Below are positions 33,307-40,540 of a stretch of DNA of 40,540 nt, piece by piece. Origin of the DNA: an uncultured Sellimonas sp. (GTDB taxonomy: Bacteria > Bacillota > Clostridia > Lachnospirales > Lachnospiraceae); NCBI GenBank assembly GCA_904393575.1, contig CAJFMZ010000003.1:1-40540 (forward strand), given 5' to 3'. Position numbers and translations under genes: made by a program. A model generated the notes under the pieces. The model had not been told where the DNA came from. It did not search any database and saw only the letters and a program-made list of their open reading frames with translations. How positions within the stretch are numbered: position 1 is the first letter of the stretch; each line of letters opens with the position of its first letter.

Positions 33307-34446
33307 ATGATTTATCTTGACAATGCGGCTACTACAATGCATAAGCCGCAGGAAGTAATCGATGCAGTCGTAAATGCCATGGGATCGCTCGGAAATGCCG
33401 GCCGCGGGGCCAATACGGCGTCTCTTGGAGCAGCCAGAATCATTTATGAAGCCAGAGAACGGCTGGCAAAGCTCTTTGGAGCGGAGGATCCGAAACAGAT
33501 CGCCTTTACATCCAATTCCACAGAGAGCCTGAATACGGCAATCCGTGGACTGATCGGGCCGGGCGATCATGTGATCACAACGGTGCTGGAGCACAATTCG
33601 GTTTTAAGGCCTCTTTATGACCTGCAGGAGAAGGGCACGGAGGTGACCTTTATCGGCTGCGATGAAAAGGGAAGGATCCACTGGGAGGATATCGAGCAGG
33701 CGATCCGGCCGGAGACGAAGGCGGTTGTGACGACACATGGATCCAATCTGACCGGAAATCTGGTTGATATCGGAACGATCGGAAAGATGGCCCATAAACA
33801 CGGGCTCCTTTATATTGTGGATGCGTCCCAGACAGCAGGAGTATTTCCGATTGATGTCCAGGCTATGAATGTGGACGTGCTTTGCTTTACCGGTCATAAA
33901 GGACTCCTTGGTCCCCAGGGAACCGGAGGACTGTATGTCAGAGAAGGACTGAAGGTCCGTCCGCTGAAAGTAGGAGGAAGCGGCGTGCAGACGTACAATC
34001 ACCACCATCCGTCCGAGATGCCGACTGCTCTGGAAGCGGGCACACTCAATGGACATGGAATTGCGGGGCTTAATGCGGCGCTTGGATACATCGAGCGTGT
34101 GGGAATGGATACCATCCGCAGGACGGAACAGAAGTGGATGTGGATGTTCTACGAGGGCGTAAAGGACATTCCGGGAGTGAAGATCTACGGGGACTTTGAG
34201 ACAAAGGAGCGGTGCCCGATTGTAACGCTGAATATCGGAGATTACGATTCTGCGGAGGTCAGCGATGAACTTCTGATGACCTATGATATTTCCACAAGAG
34301 CAGGAGGACACTGTGCGCCGCTGATGCATGAGGCACTCGGCACGGTGGAGCAGGGGTCTGTCCGTTTCAGCTTCTCCCATCTCAATACTGAGGACGAGAT
34401 TCAGACTGCCATCCGCGCAGTAGAAGAGCTCGCAAAAGAAGAATAG
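33307..34446 (+). CDS. Cysteine desulfurase-like enzyme (class V), selenium island
   Basis: 379-aa PLP enzyme related to SufS/CsdB/IscS. The PLP lysine lies in CFTGHKGLLGPQG, the cofactor His in VLEHNSV, and the catalytic Cys in RAGGHCAPLMHEALGT. Members encoded beside YedE and TusA-like proteins are thought to release selenide or persulfide for SelD. It might also act on selenocysteine; the sequence does not tell. GGGAGGGAG lies before ATG 33307. It begins the second half of the island: desulfurase, transporter, TusA, DUF3343. Confidence 0.9.
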   Translation: MIYLDNAATTMHKPQEVIDAVVNAMGSLGNAGRGANTASLGAARIIYEARERLAKLFGAEDPKQIAFTSNSTESLNTAIRGLIGPGDHVITTVLEHNSVLRPLYDLQEKGTEVTFIGCDEKGRIHWEDIEQAIRPETKAVVTTHGSNLTGNLVDIGTIGKMAHKHGLLYIVDASQTAGVFPIDVQAMNVDVLCFTGHKGLLGPQGTGGLYVREGLKVRPLKVGGSGVQTYNHHHPSEMPTALEAGTLNGHGIAGLNAALGYIERVGMDTIRRTEQKWMWMFYEGVKDIPGVKIYGDFETKERCPIVTLNIGDYDSAEVSDELLMTYDISTRAGGHCAPLMHEALGTVEQGSVRFSFSHLNTEDEIQTAIRAVEELAKEE

Positions 34447-34465
34447 GAAACAGGAGGAAGAGAAG

Positions 34466-35566
34466 ATGAATTTGTCTGACTCAAAGAAAAAACTGGCCCT
34501 TGCAGGCGTTGTCTGCGGTATTGTTGCGGCAGTGCTGGCAGCAACCGGCAACCCGGCGAATATGGCGATCTGTATCGCCTGCTTCGTCAGGGATACGGCG
34601 GGAGCGCTCAAGCTTCACAGTGCGGCTGCGGTACAGTATGCAAGACCTGAAATTATCGGAATTGTAGTGGGAGCCTTTGCGATTTCCGCAGCTACAAAGG
34701 AGTACCGGTCCACGGGAGGATCCTCCCCGATGATCCGTTTCGTACTGGGAATGATCATCATGATCGGTTCCCTTGCGTTCCTTGGCTGCCCGCTTCGGAT
34801 GGTGATCCGGATGTCCGCAGGTGACCTGAATGCATGGGTTGCCCTGATCGGTTTTGTCGCAGGCGTGGCGACAGGAGCATTTTTCCTGAAAAAGGGATTC
34901 AGCCTTGGAAGGGCTCATGAGACCAATACCGCCAGTGGTACGGTACTTCCGATTCTGATGGTGGGAATCCTGATTTTAAGTGTCGGTACGACGCTGCTTG
35001 CAGTGTCCGAACCGGGAGCAGGTCCGGGAGCGCTTCACGCGCCGATTCTGGTGTCCCTGATCGGAGGGCTGATCTTTGGCGCCTTCGCCCAGAAGTCCAG
35101 AATGTGCTTTGCCGGAAGCATCCGGGATATCATTTTAGTGAGAAGCTTTGACCTGATCTCGGTCATCGCTGGACTTTTTGTTGTTATGCTGATTTATAAT
35201 GTGGCATCCGGCGGATTCCATCTTGGATTCAGCGGACAGCCGATCGCTCATTCCGATCATCTCTGGAGCATCCTTGGAATGTATGCGGTAGGATTCGCCG
35301 CAGTCCTGGCAGGAGGATGTCCTCTGCGCCAGCTTGTTCTGGCAGGACAGGGATCTTCAGATTCCGCAGTGACGGTACTGGGACTGTTTGTCGGTGCAGC
35401 GGTTTCCCACAACTTCGGCCTGGCAGGAGCAGGGGCAACGGCAGCGACGGCAGAGCAGGCCGCGTCTCCGGGAGGAGTCGGCACAGCAGGCCAGATCGCG
35501 GTTGTGATCTGTATTGTGGTATGTTTCGTCATTGCACTGACAAATAAGCGGAAAATGGCGAAATAA
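34466..35566 (+). CDS. yedE: YedE-family putative selenium transporter
   Basis: 366-aa integral membrane protein with about ten helices in two related halves. Each half has conserved Cys motifs: FLGCPLRMVIR in the first, SRMCFAGSIRD and LAGGCPLRQLVLAGQG in the second. These match YeeE/YedE (thiosulfate- or selenium-associated) permeases. In a selenium gene cluster the family is annotated as a putative selenium importer, but the transported species is unproven. It starts 19 bp after the desulfurase, with GGAGGAAG before ATG 34466. Confidence 0.9.
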   Translation: MNLSDSKKKLALAGVVCGIVAAVLAATGNPANMAICIACFVRDTAGALKLHSAAAVQYARPEIIGIVVGAFAISAATKEYRSTGGSSPMIRFVLGMIIMIGSLAFLGCPLRMVIRMSAGDLNAWVALIGFVAGVATGAFFLKKGFSLGRAHETNTASGTVLPILMVGILILSVGTTLLAVSEPGAGPGALHAPILVSLIGGLIFGAFAQKSRMCFAGSIRDIILVRSFDLISVIAGLFVVMLIYNVASGGFHLGFSGQPIAHSDHLWSILGMYAVGFAAVLAGGCPLRQLVLAGQGSSDSAVTVLGLFVGAAVSHNFGLAGAGATAATAEQAASPGGVGTAGQIAVVICIVVCFVIALTNKRKMAK

Positions 35567-35618
35567 TGTGGCATTTCATCGGGATGTATGTTATTCTATG
35601 AGAAAGGATGATAATGAA

Positions 35619-35825
35619 ATGAAGGAAGTAGATGCCAGAGGACTTTCCTGTCCGGAACCGATCATGCTGACGGCGGAGGCCATCAAAGGGACGACGGAGC
35701 CGGTGAAGGTACTTGTCAGCGAGCCTCATCAGAGAACGAATGTGGAGAAGTTCGCAAAAGACAAGGGGAAAAAGGTGACGGTGACAGAAAAGGGCTCTGA
35801 ATTTGAAATAGTGATTGAATCATGA
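35619..35825 (+). CDS. TusA-like sulfurtransferase (selenium island)
   Basis: 68-aa cytoplasmic carrier. The start is ATG 35619 (MKEVDARGLSCPEP), as family alignment requires; the longer frame from 35568 adds an unrelated tail. The active Cys is in LSCPEPIM. TusA-like proteins pass persulfide sulfur, and in selenium clusters probably selenium, from a desulfurase to acceptors such as YedF or DUF3343. It lies 52 bp after yedE and overlaps the next gene by 4 bp (ATGA). Confidence 0.88.
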   Translation: MKEVDARGLSCPEPIMLTAEAIKGTTEPVKVLVSEPHQRTNVEKFAKDKGKKVTVTEKGSEFEIVIES

Positions 35826-36058
35826 GAAAGAAAGAATTAAAGCTGGTAGTGACATTCCATACCACGGCGGATGCGATGGCGATGGAGAAGACTTGTAAAG
35901 AACATGAAGTGAACGGGAGACTGATCCCGGTGCCAAGAGCGATCTCGGCAGGATGCGGGCTCGCCTGGTGCGCAGATCTGAGCGACAGGGAATCGGTGCT
36001 TGGTATCATGGATCAGGTAGGAATTGAACACGAAGAGCTTCACGAATGTATGGTGTAA
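35822..36058 (+). CDS. DUF3343 protein, putative Se/S carrier
   Basis: 78-aa protein of the DUF3343 family, which is frequently encoded with selenium or TusA-like genes. Residues 8-25 (VTFHTTADAMAMEKTCKE) and the conserved VPRAISAGCGLAWCADL with two cysteines are visible. A sulfur or selenium carrier role is proposed for the family. Translationally coupled to tusA; last gene of the island. Confidence 0.88.
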   Translation: MRKKELKLVVTFHTTADAMAMEKTCKEHEVNGRLIPVPRAISAGCGLAWCADLSDRESVLGIMDQVGIEHEELHECMV

Positions 36059-36067
36059 TCAGGCAGG

Positions 36068-36112
36068 AAACCGGATTTTCATTAGGAAAATCCGGTTTTA
36101 CTTTTTTATAGG
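36068..36112 (+). terminator. Terminator of selenium island
   Basis: A 13-bp perfect stem (AAACCGGATTTTC / GAAAATCCGGTTT) with an ATTAG loop, then TACTTTTTTA. Confidence 0.9.
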
Positions 36113-36179
36113 GATGCGTTTCTTTGGGGAAACCGGTCTGTAAGAAGTACAGTGTGGCATAGTCATAAAAGGAGAGGAG

Positions 36180-38171
36180 ATGAAAAGTATGACGTGGATG
36201 CTGAAATTGGTTCCGGTGTTTGCTGCTGCCGCACTTTTGTTTGCCGTTTATCTGGCAATGAAAGTGTCAAGACAGGAGGCGGGGACCAGAAGGATGAAAG
36301 AGATCTCGGATGCGATTGCGGATGGGGCCAGAGCCTTTCTCATGGCGGAATACAGGATTCTGGTTGTGTTTGTGGTTGTACTGTTTGTTCTGATTGGAGT
36401 CGGAACAAGGAGCCTGGTAACCGCAGTCTGCTTTGTGGCAGGCGCTTTATTTTCCACCCTGGCAGGGTATTTTGGAATGCAGGTGGCGACCAGGGCCAAC
36501 GTGCGTACAGCCAATGCGGCGATGAAATCCGGCATGAACCTGGCCCTTTCCATTGCCTTTTCCGGCGGTGCCGTCATGGGGCTGTGCGTGGCAGGACTGG
36601 GTGTCCTCGGCGTGAGCCTGATCTATCTGATTACCGGGGATATTGACGTCCTTTCCGGATTCAGCTTCGGAGCTTCCTCCATTGCGCTCTTTGCCCGTGT
36701 GGGAGGAGGAATCTACACGAAGGCGGCGGACGTAGGAGCGGATCTGGTAGGCAAGGTGGAGGCAGGCATTCCGGAAGACGATCCGAGAAACCCGGCCGTC
36801 ATTGCGGATAATGTGGGTGACAATGTAGGAGATGTGGCCGGAATGGGAGCAGATCTCTTTGAATCCTATGTGGGGGCGCTGATTTCTGCTCTGACCCTTG
36901 GAATTGTGTACCATAAGACTGCGGGCATCGCCTACCCGCTTGTGATTTCGGGACTGGGCCTGCTGGCGTCCATGTTTGCCACCTTTTTTGTGAAGGGGGA
37001 TGAGAAATCCGATCCCCACAAGGCGCTGAAGATGGGCACCTATGTGTCCAGTGCGCTGGTTGTCGTCGTGTCTCTTGTATTCAGTCTGATGTTCTTTGGC
37101 AGTATCCGGATGGCGGGCGCGGTGATTTCCGGCCTGATTGTAGGGCTTTTGATCGGTGTGATTACGGAGATCTACACCTCGGCGGATTACCGGTCTGTCA
37201 AGGAAATCGGAGAACAGTCTGAGACAGGAGCCGCCACTACTATTATCAGCGGGATGGCGGTGGGAATGAAATCCACGGCGGCGCCGGTCCTGTTGATCTG
37301 TGTCGGTATCTTTGCCGCCTATCAGTGCAGCGGACTTTACGGAATCGCGCTTGCGGCGGTCGGCATGCTGTCCACAACAGCCATTACGGTGGCCGTAGAC
37401 GCCTATGGTCCGATTGCGGATAATGCGGGAGGCATTGCGGAAATGGCAGGACTGGATGAATCGGTCCGCAGGATTACGGATAAGCTGGATTCTGTCGGGA
37501 ATACGACAGCAGCCATCGGAAAAGGATTTGCCATCGGCTCTGCGGCTCTGACAGCGCTGGCTCTCTTTGTGTCCTATGCGGAGGCCGTACATCTGGAGCG
37601 GATCGATATTCTGGATAACCGGGTCATTATCGGCCTGTTTATCGGTGGAATGCTGCCGTTCCTGTTCTCGTCCATGACGATGCAGAGCGTATCCAAGGCG
37701 GCTTATCAGATGATCGAGGAGGTCAGACGTCAGTTTAAAGCAATGCCGGGGATCATGGACGGCACGGAAAAGCCGGATTACAAGTCCTGCGTGGCGATTT
37801 CCACCACGGCAGCATTAAAAGAAATGCTGGTTCCGGGCATTATGGCGGTTGCTTCCCCTCTGGTTGTGGGAGTCGTTCTTGGAACCGGAGCTCTGGGGGG
37901 CCTGCTGGCCGGTTCGCTGGTGACAGGCGTTCTGATGGCTGTGTTTATGTCCAATGCAGGGGGCGCCTGGGATAATGCAAAGAAATACATCGAAGACGGA
38001 CATCACGGCGGCAAGGGAAGCGAAGCCCACAAGGCTGCGGTAGTCGGGGATACGGTAGGGGATCCGTTTAAGGATACATCCGGACCGTCCATCAACATTC
38101 TGATCAAGCTGATGACCATTGTGTCCCTTGTGTTCGCGCCGCTGTTCCTTACGGTGGGAAGCCTTCTGTAA
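36180..38171 (+). CDS. hppA: Membrane-bound (V-type) pyrophosphatase
   Basis: 663-aa ion-pumping pyrophosphatase with about 16 membrane helices. It hydrolyses PPi and exports H+ and/or Na+. The PPi site is explicit: [11 protein letters not shown], then [15 protein letters not shown] in the first half and [25 protein letters not shown] near the end. In the [10 protein letters not shown] motif, Ala occupies the position where K+-independent enzymes have Lys, so it should be K+-dependent. The choice of H+ or Na+ cannot be made by eye. The likely start is ATG 36180 or 36189, after GGAGAGGAG. It is flanked by terminators, so it is monocistronic. Confidence 0.95.
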   Translation: MKSMTWMLKLVPVFAAAALLFAVYLAMKVSRQEAGTRRMKEISDAIADGARAFLMAEYRILVVFVVVLFVLIGVGTRSLVTAVCFVAGALFSTLAGYFGMQVATRANVRTANAAMKSGMNLALSIAFSGGAVMGLCVAGLGVLGVSLIYLITGDIDVLSGFSFGASSIALFARVGGGIYTKAADVGADLVGKVEAGIPEDDPRNPAVIADNVGDNVGDVAGMGADLFESYVGALISALTLGIVYHKTAGIAYPLVISGLGLLASMFATFFVKGDEKSDPHKALKMGTYVSSALVVVVSLVFSLMFFGSIRMAGAVISGLIVGLLIGVITEIYTSADYRSVKEIGEQSETGAATTIISGMAVGMKSTAAPVLLICVGIFAAYQCSGLYGIALAAVGMLSTTAITVAVDAYGPIADNAGGIAEMAGLDESVRRITDKLDSVGNTTAAIGKGFAIGSAALTALALFVSYAEAVHLERIDILDNRVIIGLFIGGMLPFLFSSMTMQSVSKAAYQMIEEVRRQFKAMPGIMDGTEKPDYKSCVAISTTAALKEMLVPGIMAVASPLVVGVVLGTGALGGLLAGSLVTGVLMAVFMSNAGGAWDNAKKYIEDGHHGGKGSEAHKAAVVGDTVGDPFKDTSGPSINILIKLMTIVSLVFAPLFLTVGSLL

Positions 38172-38207
38172 AAAAAGAATCCTGCATTTTTGCAGGATTC
38201 TTTTTTT
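38171..38207. terminator. Bidirectional terminator between hppA and tetR
   Basis: AAAAAAGAATCCTGCA / TGCAGGATTCTTTTTT pair perfectly around TTTT. The A/T ends serve both the plus-strand hppA and the minus-strand tetR. Confidence 0.92.
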
Positions 38208-38793
38208 ATATGCCATGTATAAAGGTGTCCAGCACATGAGGCAGAAGCCGGCCGCTGTACTCGGAAAGTGAATAAGTGCCCCGGCATAAAGCCCAGTCGT
38301 AAATCATAGAACGCTCGTACATCGCGTAAATGTTGAGAAGCTCATCGGTGCTGCATCCGGGATGAAATTCCCCGGTATCTACCGCGTGCTGAAGGATCTC
38401 CCTCAGCCAGGTAAAGTACAGCCGATTCTCATCCAGAAGAGAACGGTGATCCTTTGTGACCAGCTGAGAAGAATACAAAAATGCAATCAGGTTGACATCA
38501 ATGCTTGTCTCAATCATATGGAACAGCTCTCTGTTCAGATAGAGGAGCGTGTCATACGCAGAAAGATTCGGATCGATTTTTGACTGCAGTTCTTCGTATT
38601 TGGAGTCAAACAGATCGGAGATGGAATTCAGCAGAGCCTCTTTTCCCTTAAAATAATGGTAAAAGGTCCCTTTGGATGTCTTGGAAAGAGTGATAATATC
38701 CTCTACGGTTGTTTTGTCATAGCCCTTTTTGTAAAAAAGATTCCATGCCGCCTTGACAATGCGGCTTTTTGTGGAAGATCGTTTCCTTGGCAT
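38206..38793 (-). CDS. TetR/AcrR-family regulator
   Basis: 195-aa TetR-type repressor. The helix-turn-helix is at residues about 8-55 ([25 protein letters not shown], then [16 protein letters not shown]). The rest is a helical ligand domain with a cluster of aromatic residues. It starts 35 bp after the proline racemase stop on the same strand, with AGAAAGGAC before ATG, so it is probably co-transcribed with it. Its ligand and target are unknown; self-regulation of the racemase-tetR unit is a simple possibility. TetR members are not the usual proline reductase regulators, which are PrdR-like. Confidence 0.9.
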   Translation of the reverse strand: MPRKRSSTKSRIVKAAWNLFYKKGYDKTTVEDIITLSKTSKGTFYHYFKGKEALLNSISDLFDSKYEELQSKIDPNLSAYDTLLYLNRELFHMIETSIDVNLIAFLYSSQLVTKDHRSLLDENRLYFTWLREILQHAVDTGEFHPGCSTDELLNIYAMYERSMIYDWALCRGTYSLSEYSGRLLPHVLDTFIHGI

Positions 38794-38828
38794 AACGCTT
38801 TGTCCTTTCTGAATGACTGTAGTAAGGC

Positions 38829-39866
38829 CTAGTGTCCGACCTGGAATCCGTATTTGAGCGGATCGTCCTTGTCAATGACATAGGTGGAAAGGCCTGTGAT
38901 GTAAGCAGATCCTGTGATCTGCGGGATGACTGCATTGTAGTCGCCTACCTTTGCTTCGCCGAGAATGACACCTTTGAACTGAGATCCGATGAAGCTTTCG
39001 TAAATAAATGGCTCTCCGATGCCGATCTCGCCTTTTGCGTACAAGGTAGCAAGCTTTGCGCTGGTTCCGGTACCGCACGGAGAACGGTCAGCCATATGAT
39101 CACCGAAGATGACAACGTTTCTGCGGCTGCATCCCGGAGTGTCTGTGTGGCAGTAGAACTCTGCCAGGTCTACGGATGTAATATCAAGCTCCGGATGTTT
39201 GACTTTGACTTCTTTATTGACATTTTCCAGAAGCTTCATTCCAAAATCCTGAAGGAATGGAACCGTCTTGGAATCTACGTGAAGATTCAGGGACGGCTGT
39301 TCTGCATCGATGATGGCAAAGAAGCTTCCGCCAAAGGAAATGTCATAGGTAATCTCTCTGCCATCGACAACTGTCTTGAGATTTTCTTTATAAAGGAATG
39401 CAGGCACATTTGTCAGAGTCACGCTGACAACCTTTCCGTCTTTTACCTGAGCTTTTGTACGGATCAGTCCGGCCGGCGCCTCCAGGACAACTTCGGTCTC
39501 CGGCTCTTTGGCTTCGATCAGACCGGTTTCAATCACAGCAGTAACAGTACCGATCGTACCGTGCCCGCACATGTTCAGGTATTCGCCGGTATCCATAAAG
39601 ATAACGCCGAAATCCGCTTCCGGGTTGACCGGCTCTGTGATGACTGCGCCGAACATGTCGTGATGTCCTCTTGGCTCAAACATCAGAGCACGGCGGAAAT
39701 GGTCGTAATGTGTTGCAAGATAGTTCTTTCTTTCAATCATGGTATTCCCTTCCAGTTTCGGGAAACCGGAAACGACAATACGAGTGAATTCTCCGACTGT
39801 GTGTGTATCCACAGCTAAAAAAGCTTCCTCAAAATTATCAAGATTTAATTTTGGGTTCAGTTCCAT
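38829..39866 (-). CDS. prdF: Proline racemase
   Basis: 345-aa cofactor-independent racemase. Both catalytic cysteines are present: Cys100 in NMCGHGTIG and Cys264 in RSPCGTGTSAK. This argues against a trans-3-hydroxyproline dehydratase, which has Thr at the second site. The family also contains 4-hydroxyproline epimerases, but the neighbouring prdC start supports interconversion of L- and D-proline, the substrate of proline reductase. Start ATG 39866 follows AAGGAGG at 8 bp; an in-frame ATG 30 bases upstream has none. It is divergent from tRNA-Sec and prdC, with a predicted leader of about 165 nt. Confidence 0.88.
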   Translation of the reverse strand: MELNPKLNLDNFEEAFLAVDTHTVGEFTRIVVSGFPKLEGNTMIERKNYLATHYDHFRRALMFEPRGHHDMFGAVITEPVNPEADFGVIFMDTGEYLNMCGHGTIGTVTAVIETGLIEAKEPETEVVLEAPAGLIRTKAQVKDGKVVSVTLTNVPAFLYKENLKTVVDGREITYDISFGGSFFAIIDAEQPSLNLHVDSKTVPFLQDFGMKLLENVNKEVKVKHPELDITSVDLAEFYCHTDTPGCSRRNVVIFGDHMADRSPCGTGTSAKLATLYAKGEIGIGEPFIYESFIGSQFKGVILGEAKVGDYNAVIPQITGSAYITGLSTYVIDKDDPLKYGFQVGH

Positions 39867-39894
39867 GATCAGGTCCTCCTTAGAAAAATACTTC

Positions 39895-39973
39895 ATACTT
39901 ACTTATAGATAAAAACAATAAATCTATAAAACCAGACACCTTTCGAAACGGAGAAAAGGTCTCGACAAGGATG
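39895..39973 (-). other. Structured leader of prdF mRNA
   Basis: Two possible hairpins in the minus-strand 5' leader. TTATAGAT / ATCTATAA (8 bp, 11-nt loop) lies just before the RBS. Upstream of it, AGACC-TTTT pairs with AAAGGTGTCT (9 bp with a bulge). They may be an attenuator or a translation control. I recognise no known riboswitch class. Confidence 0.4.
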
Positions 39974-40037
39974 CCGGAATGACCGGAAACCTCTGTAATA
40001 GACCGCATTCTAGTACGGCGTCTAGTGAGTTATTACA

Positions 40038-40066
40038 ATTATGACCGAAAAGCCTTGAAAAGTCAA
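40038..40066 (-). promoter_or_regulatory. Promoter for prdF (minus strand)
   Basis: On the minus strand, TTGACT (40066-40061), 17-bp spacing and CATAAT (40043-40038). Transcription would start near 40031. Confidence 0.65.
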
Positions 40067-40083
40067 CGGCTATTTGCTAAAAT
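40055..40083 (+). promoter_or_regulatory. Upstream promoter for selC/prdC
   Basis: TTGAAA (40055-40060), 17-bp spacing and TAAAAT (40078-40083). Its -35 is directly adjacent to the -35 of the minus-strand prdF promoter, so the two overlap and should compete. Confidence 0.65.
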
Positions 40084-40113
40084 ACAAATGACAAAAAATT
40101 AATTATTTTACTG

Positions 40114-40142
40114 TTGAAATTTGCCGTCAAGTGTGGTAAATT
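40114..40142 (+). promoter_or_regulatory. Proximal promoter for tRNA-Sec
   Basis: TTGAAA (40114-40119), 17-bp spacing and TAAATT (40137-40142). Start near 40149, just at the small hairpin before the tRNA. Confidence 0.6.
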
Positions 40143-40147
40143 GTCTT

Positions 40148-40161
40148 TGCGCAAAAGCGCA
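40148..40161 (+). other. Small hairpin just before tRNA-Sec
   Basis: TGCGC-AAAA-GCGCA forms a perfect 5-bp stem ending 4 nt before the tRNA 5' end. It could be a processing or protective leader element for selC. Confidence 0.5.
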
Positions 40162-40165
40162 GCAT

Positions 40166-40263
40166 GGGGGTAGATGAGTAACTGGTGTGCTTCCTGGTCT
40201 TCAAAACCAGTGTAGGGCGTTAGGAGCGTCCTGGGTGGGTTCGATTCCCACATGCCTCCGCCA
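40166..40263 (+). tRNA. selC: tRNA-Sec (anticodon TCA)
   Basis: 98-nt selenocysteine tRNA with encoded CCA. The anticodon stem CTGGT / ACCAG holds the loop CTTCAAA with TCA at 40201-40203. The long variable arm AGGGCG / CGTCCT and T-arm GTGGG-TTCGATT-CCCAC are clear. The extended acceptor stem pairs GGGGGTA with TGCCTCC through one G-U and one U-G, while the eighth position is G opposite A. It decodes UGA with SelB. Its place between prdF and prdC ties it to the selenium-dependent proline reductase. Confidence 0.95.
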
Positions 40264-40269
40264 AAAAGA

Positions 40270-40332
40270 AAAGAGCCTGCAGTTATGCGGGATTTGGGCG
40301 GATGAGGCCGGATTCCGGCTGAAACGCTCTTT
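40270..40332 (+). other. Structured spacer between tRNA-Sec and prdC
   Basis: AAAGAGC (40270) can pair with GCTCTTT (40326), enclosing a small GCCGG-ATT-CCGGC hairpin. It may be a terminator after selC, but only three T follow. Partial read-through into prdC is possible. Confidence 0.4.
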
Positions 40333-40444
40333 ATAGAAAATATCGATAAACAAACATTGCTGTGGATCACAACGGGGAGAGGACAGGGAAATGGGAACTG
40401 AATTTTCATCCCGTATAAAATATTAAGAAAAGGAGCATGTTGTT

Positions 40445-40540
40445 ATGGGAAACATTCAACTTTTACTGCGTCAGCACGTAGGAGCACCATGTGAACCGGT
40501 TGTAAAGGCCGGAGATGTGGTTAAAAAGGGTACACTTGTA
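40445..40540 (+). CDS. prdC: PrdC-like proline reductase-associated electron transfer protein (partial)
   Basis: Only the first 32 codons are in the window (MGNIQLLLRQHVGAP, then VVKAGDVVKKGTLV). The biotinyl/lipoyl-like VKAGDVVKKGTLV and the QHVGAP start resemble RnfC-family PrdC, which passes electrons to D-proline reductase. AAGGAG lies before ATG 40445. The remaining prd genes should follow beyond the edge. The name rests on a short fragment plus the neighbouring racemase and Sec machinery. Confidence 0.75.
   Translation, partial: MGNIQLLLRQHVGAPCEPVVKAGDVVKKGTLV

Noticed and set aside
36447..37592. 381-codon minus-strand frame within hppA
   Set aside because: Arg/His-rich shadow of a membrane protein gene whose motifs are certain.
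40313..40444. Sigma-54 promoter expected before prdC
   Set aside because: I found no TGGC...TTGC -24/-12 pair with correct spacing in this stretch, so none is called.
1..40540. CRISPR array, insertion sequence or prophage genes
   Set aside because: No spaced direct repeats, transposase, integrase or structural phage proteins were seen on either strand.

Overview
The window reads as chromosome of an anaerobic, low-to-mid GC Gram-positive Firmicute, most likely a gut-type Lachnospiraceae or close clostridial relative. The evidence is sortase-anchored pilins, purine-rich Shine-Dalgarno sites, GTG/TTG starts, SipW-type signal peptidase, PepV, a complete selenocysteine machinery and the edge of a D-proline reductase (Stickland) locus. 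I saw no transposase, integrase, phage gene or CRISPR array. Species cannot be fixed from the sequence.

Region 1 (about 1-13,060, plus strand) is a tightly packed surface-appendage operon. After a short unknown gene come a 1345-aa fibro-slime/SpaA/Cna-B adhesin with an LPSAG signal, a 453-aa LPSTG pilin shaft, two consecutive class C sortases, an FctA-like secreted subunit, two small TasA/CalY-like proteins with SipW-type signal peptides, a third secreted protein with a TPKTGD-type sorting signal, a Thr/Gly-stalk membrane-anchored protein, and finally an ER-type (SipW) signal peptidase. It looks like a hybrid of a sortase pilus locus and a SipW/TasA fibre locus in one transcription unit. The tip and shaft genes are visibly more AT-rich than the genes around them, which suggests exchange of the surface-exposed parts.

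Region 2 (13,100-22,900, plus) is general metabolism: PepV dipeptidase, a heterodimeric ABC exporter with one degenerate ATPase site, a small P-loop kinase, a degenerate metallo-beta-lactamase-fold protein, a BusR-like GntR/RCK_C regulator (potential c-di-AMP sensor), serine O-acetyltransferase under a near-consensus promoter, a 52-aa small protein and a HAD phosphatase.

Region 3 (22,915-26,740, minus) holds nagB-nagA plus an unknown small gene (amino sugar catabolism), and a SAM methyltransferase followed by a CBM9-like protein.

Region 4 (26,950-36,100, plus) is a selenium island: yedF, selD (itself a selenoprotein with an in-frame UGA at codon 16), selA, selB, a LysR regulator, a cysteine-desulfurase-like enzyme, a YedE-type transporter, a TusA-like protein and a DUF3343 carrier. 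Together they cover selenium uptake and delivery, selenophosphate synthesis, Sec-tRNA charging and UGA decoding.

Region 5 (36,180-40,540) has a membrane pyrophosphatase. Next is a minus-strand proline racemase-tetR pair, divergent from tRNA-Sec (selC) and the start of prdC. The Sec tRNA therefore sits between the racemase and the selenium-dependent proline reductase genes it serves, with overlapping divergent promoters in the roughly 300-bp gap. D-proline made by the racemase would feed the reductase, and the selenium island supplies the Sec that enzyme needs.
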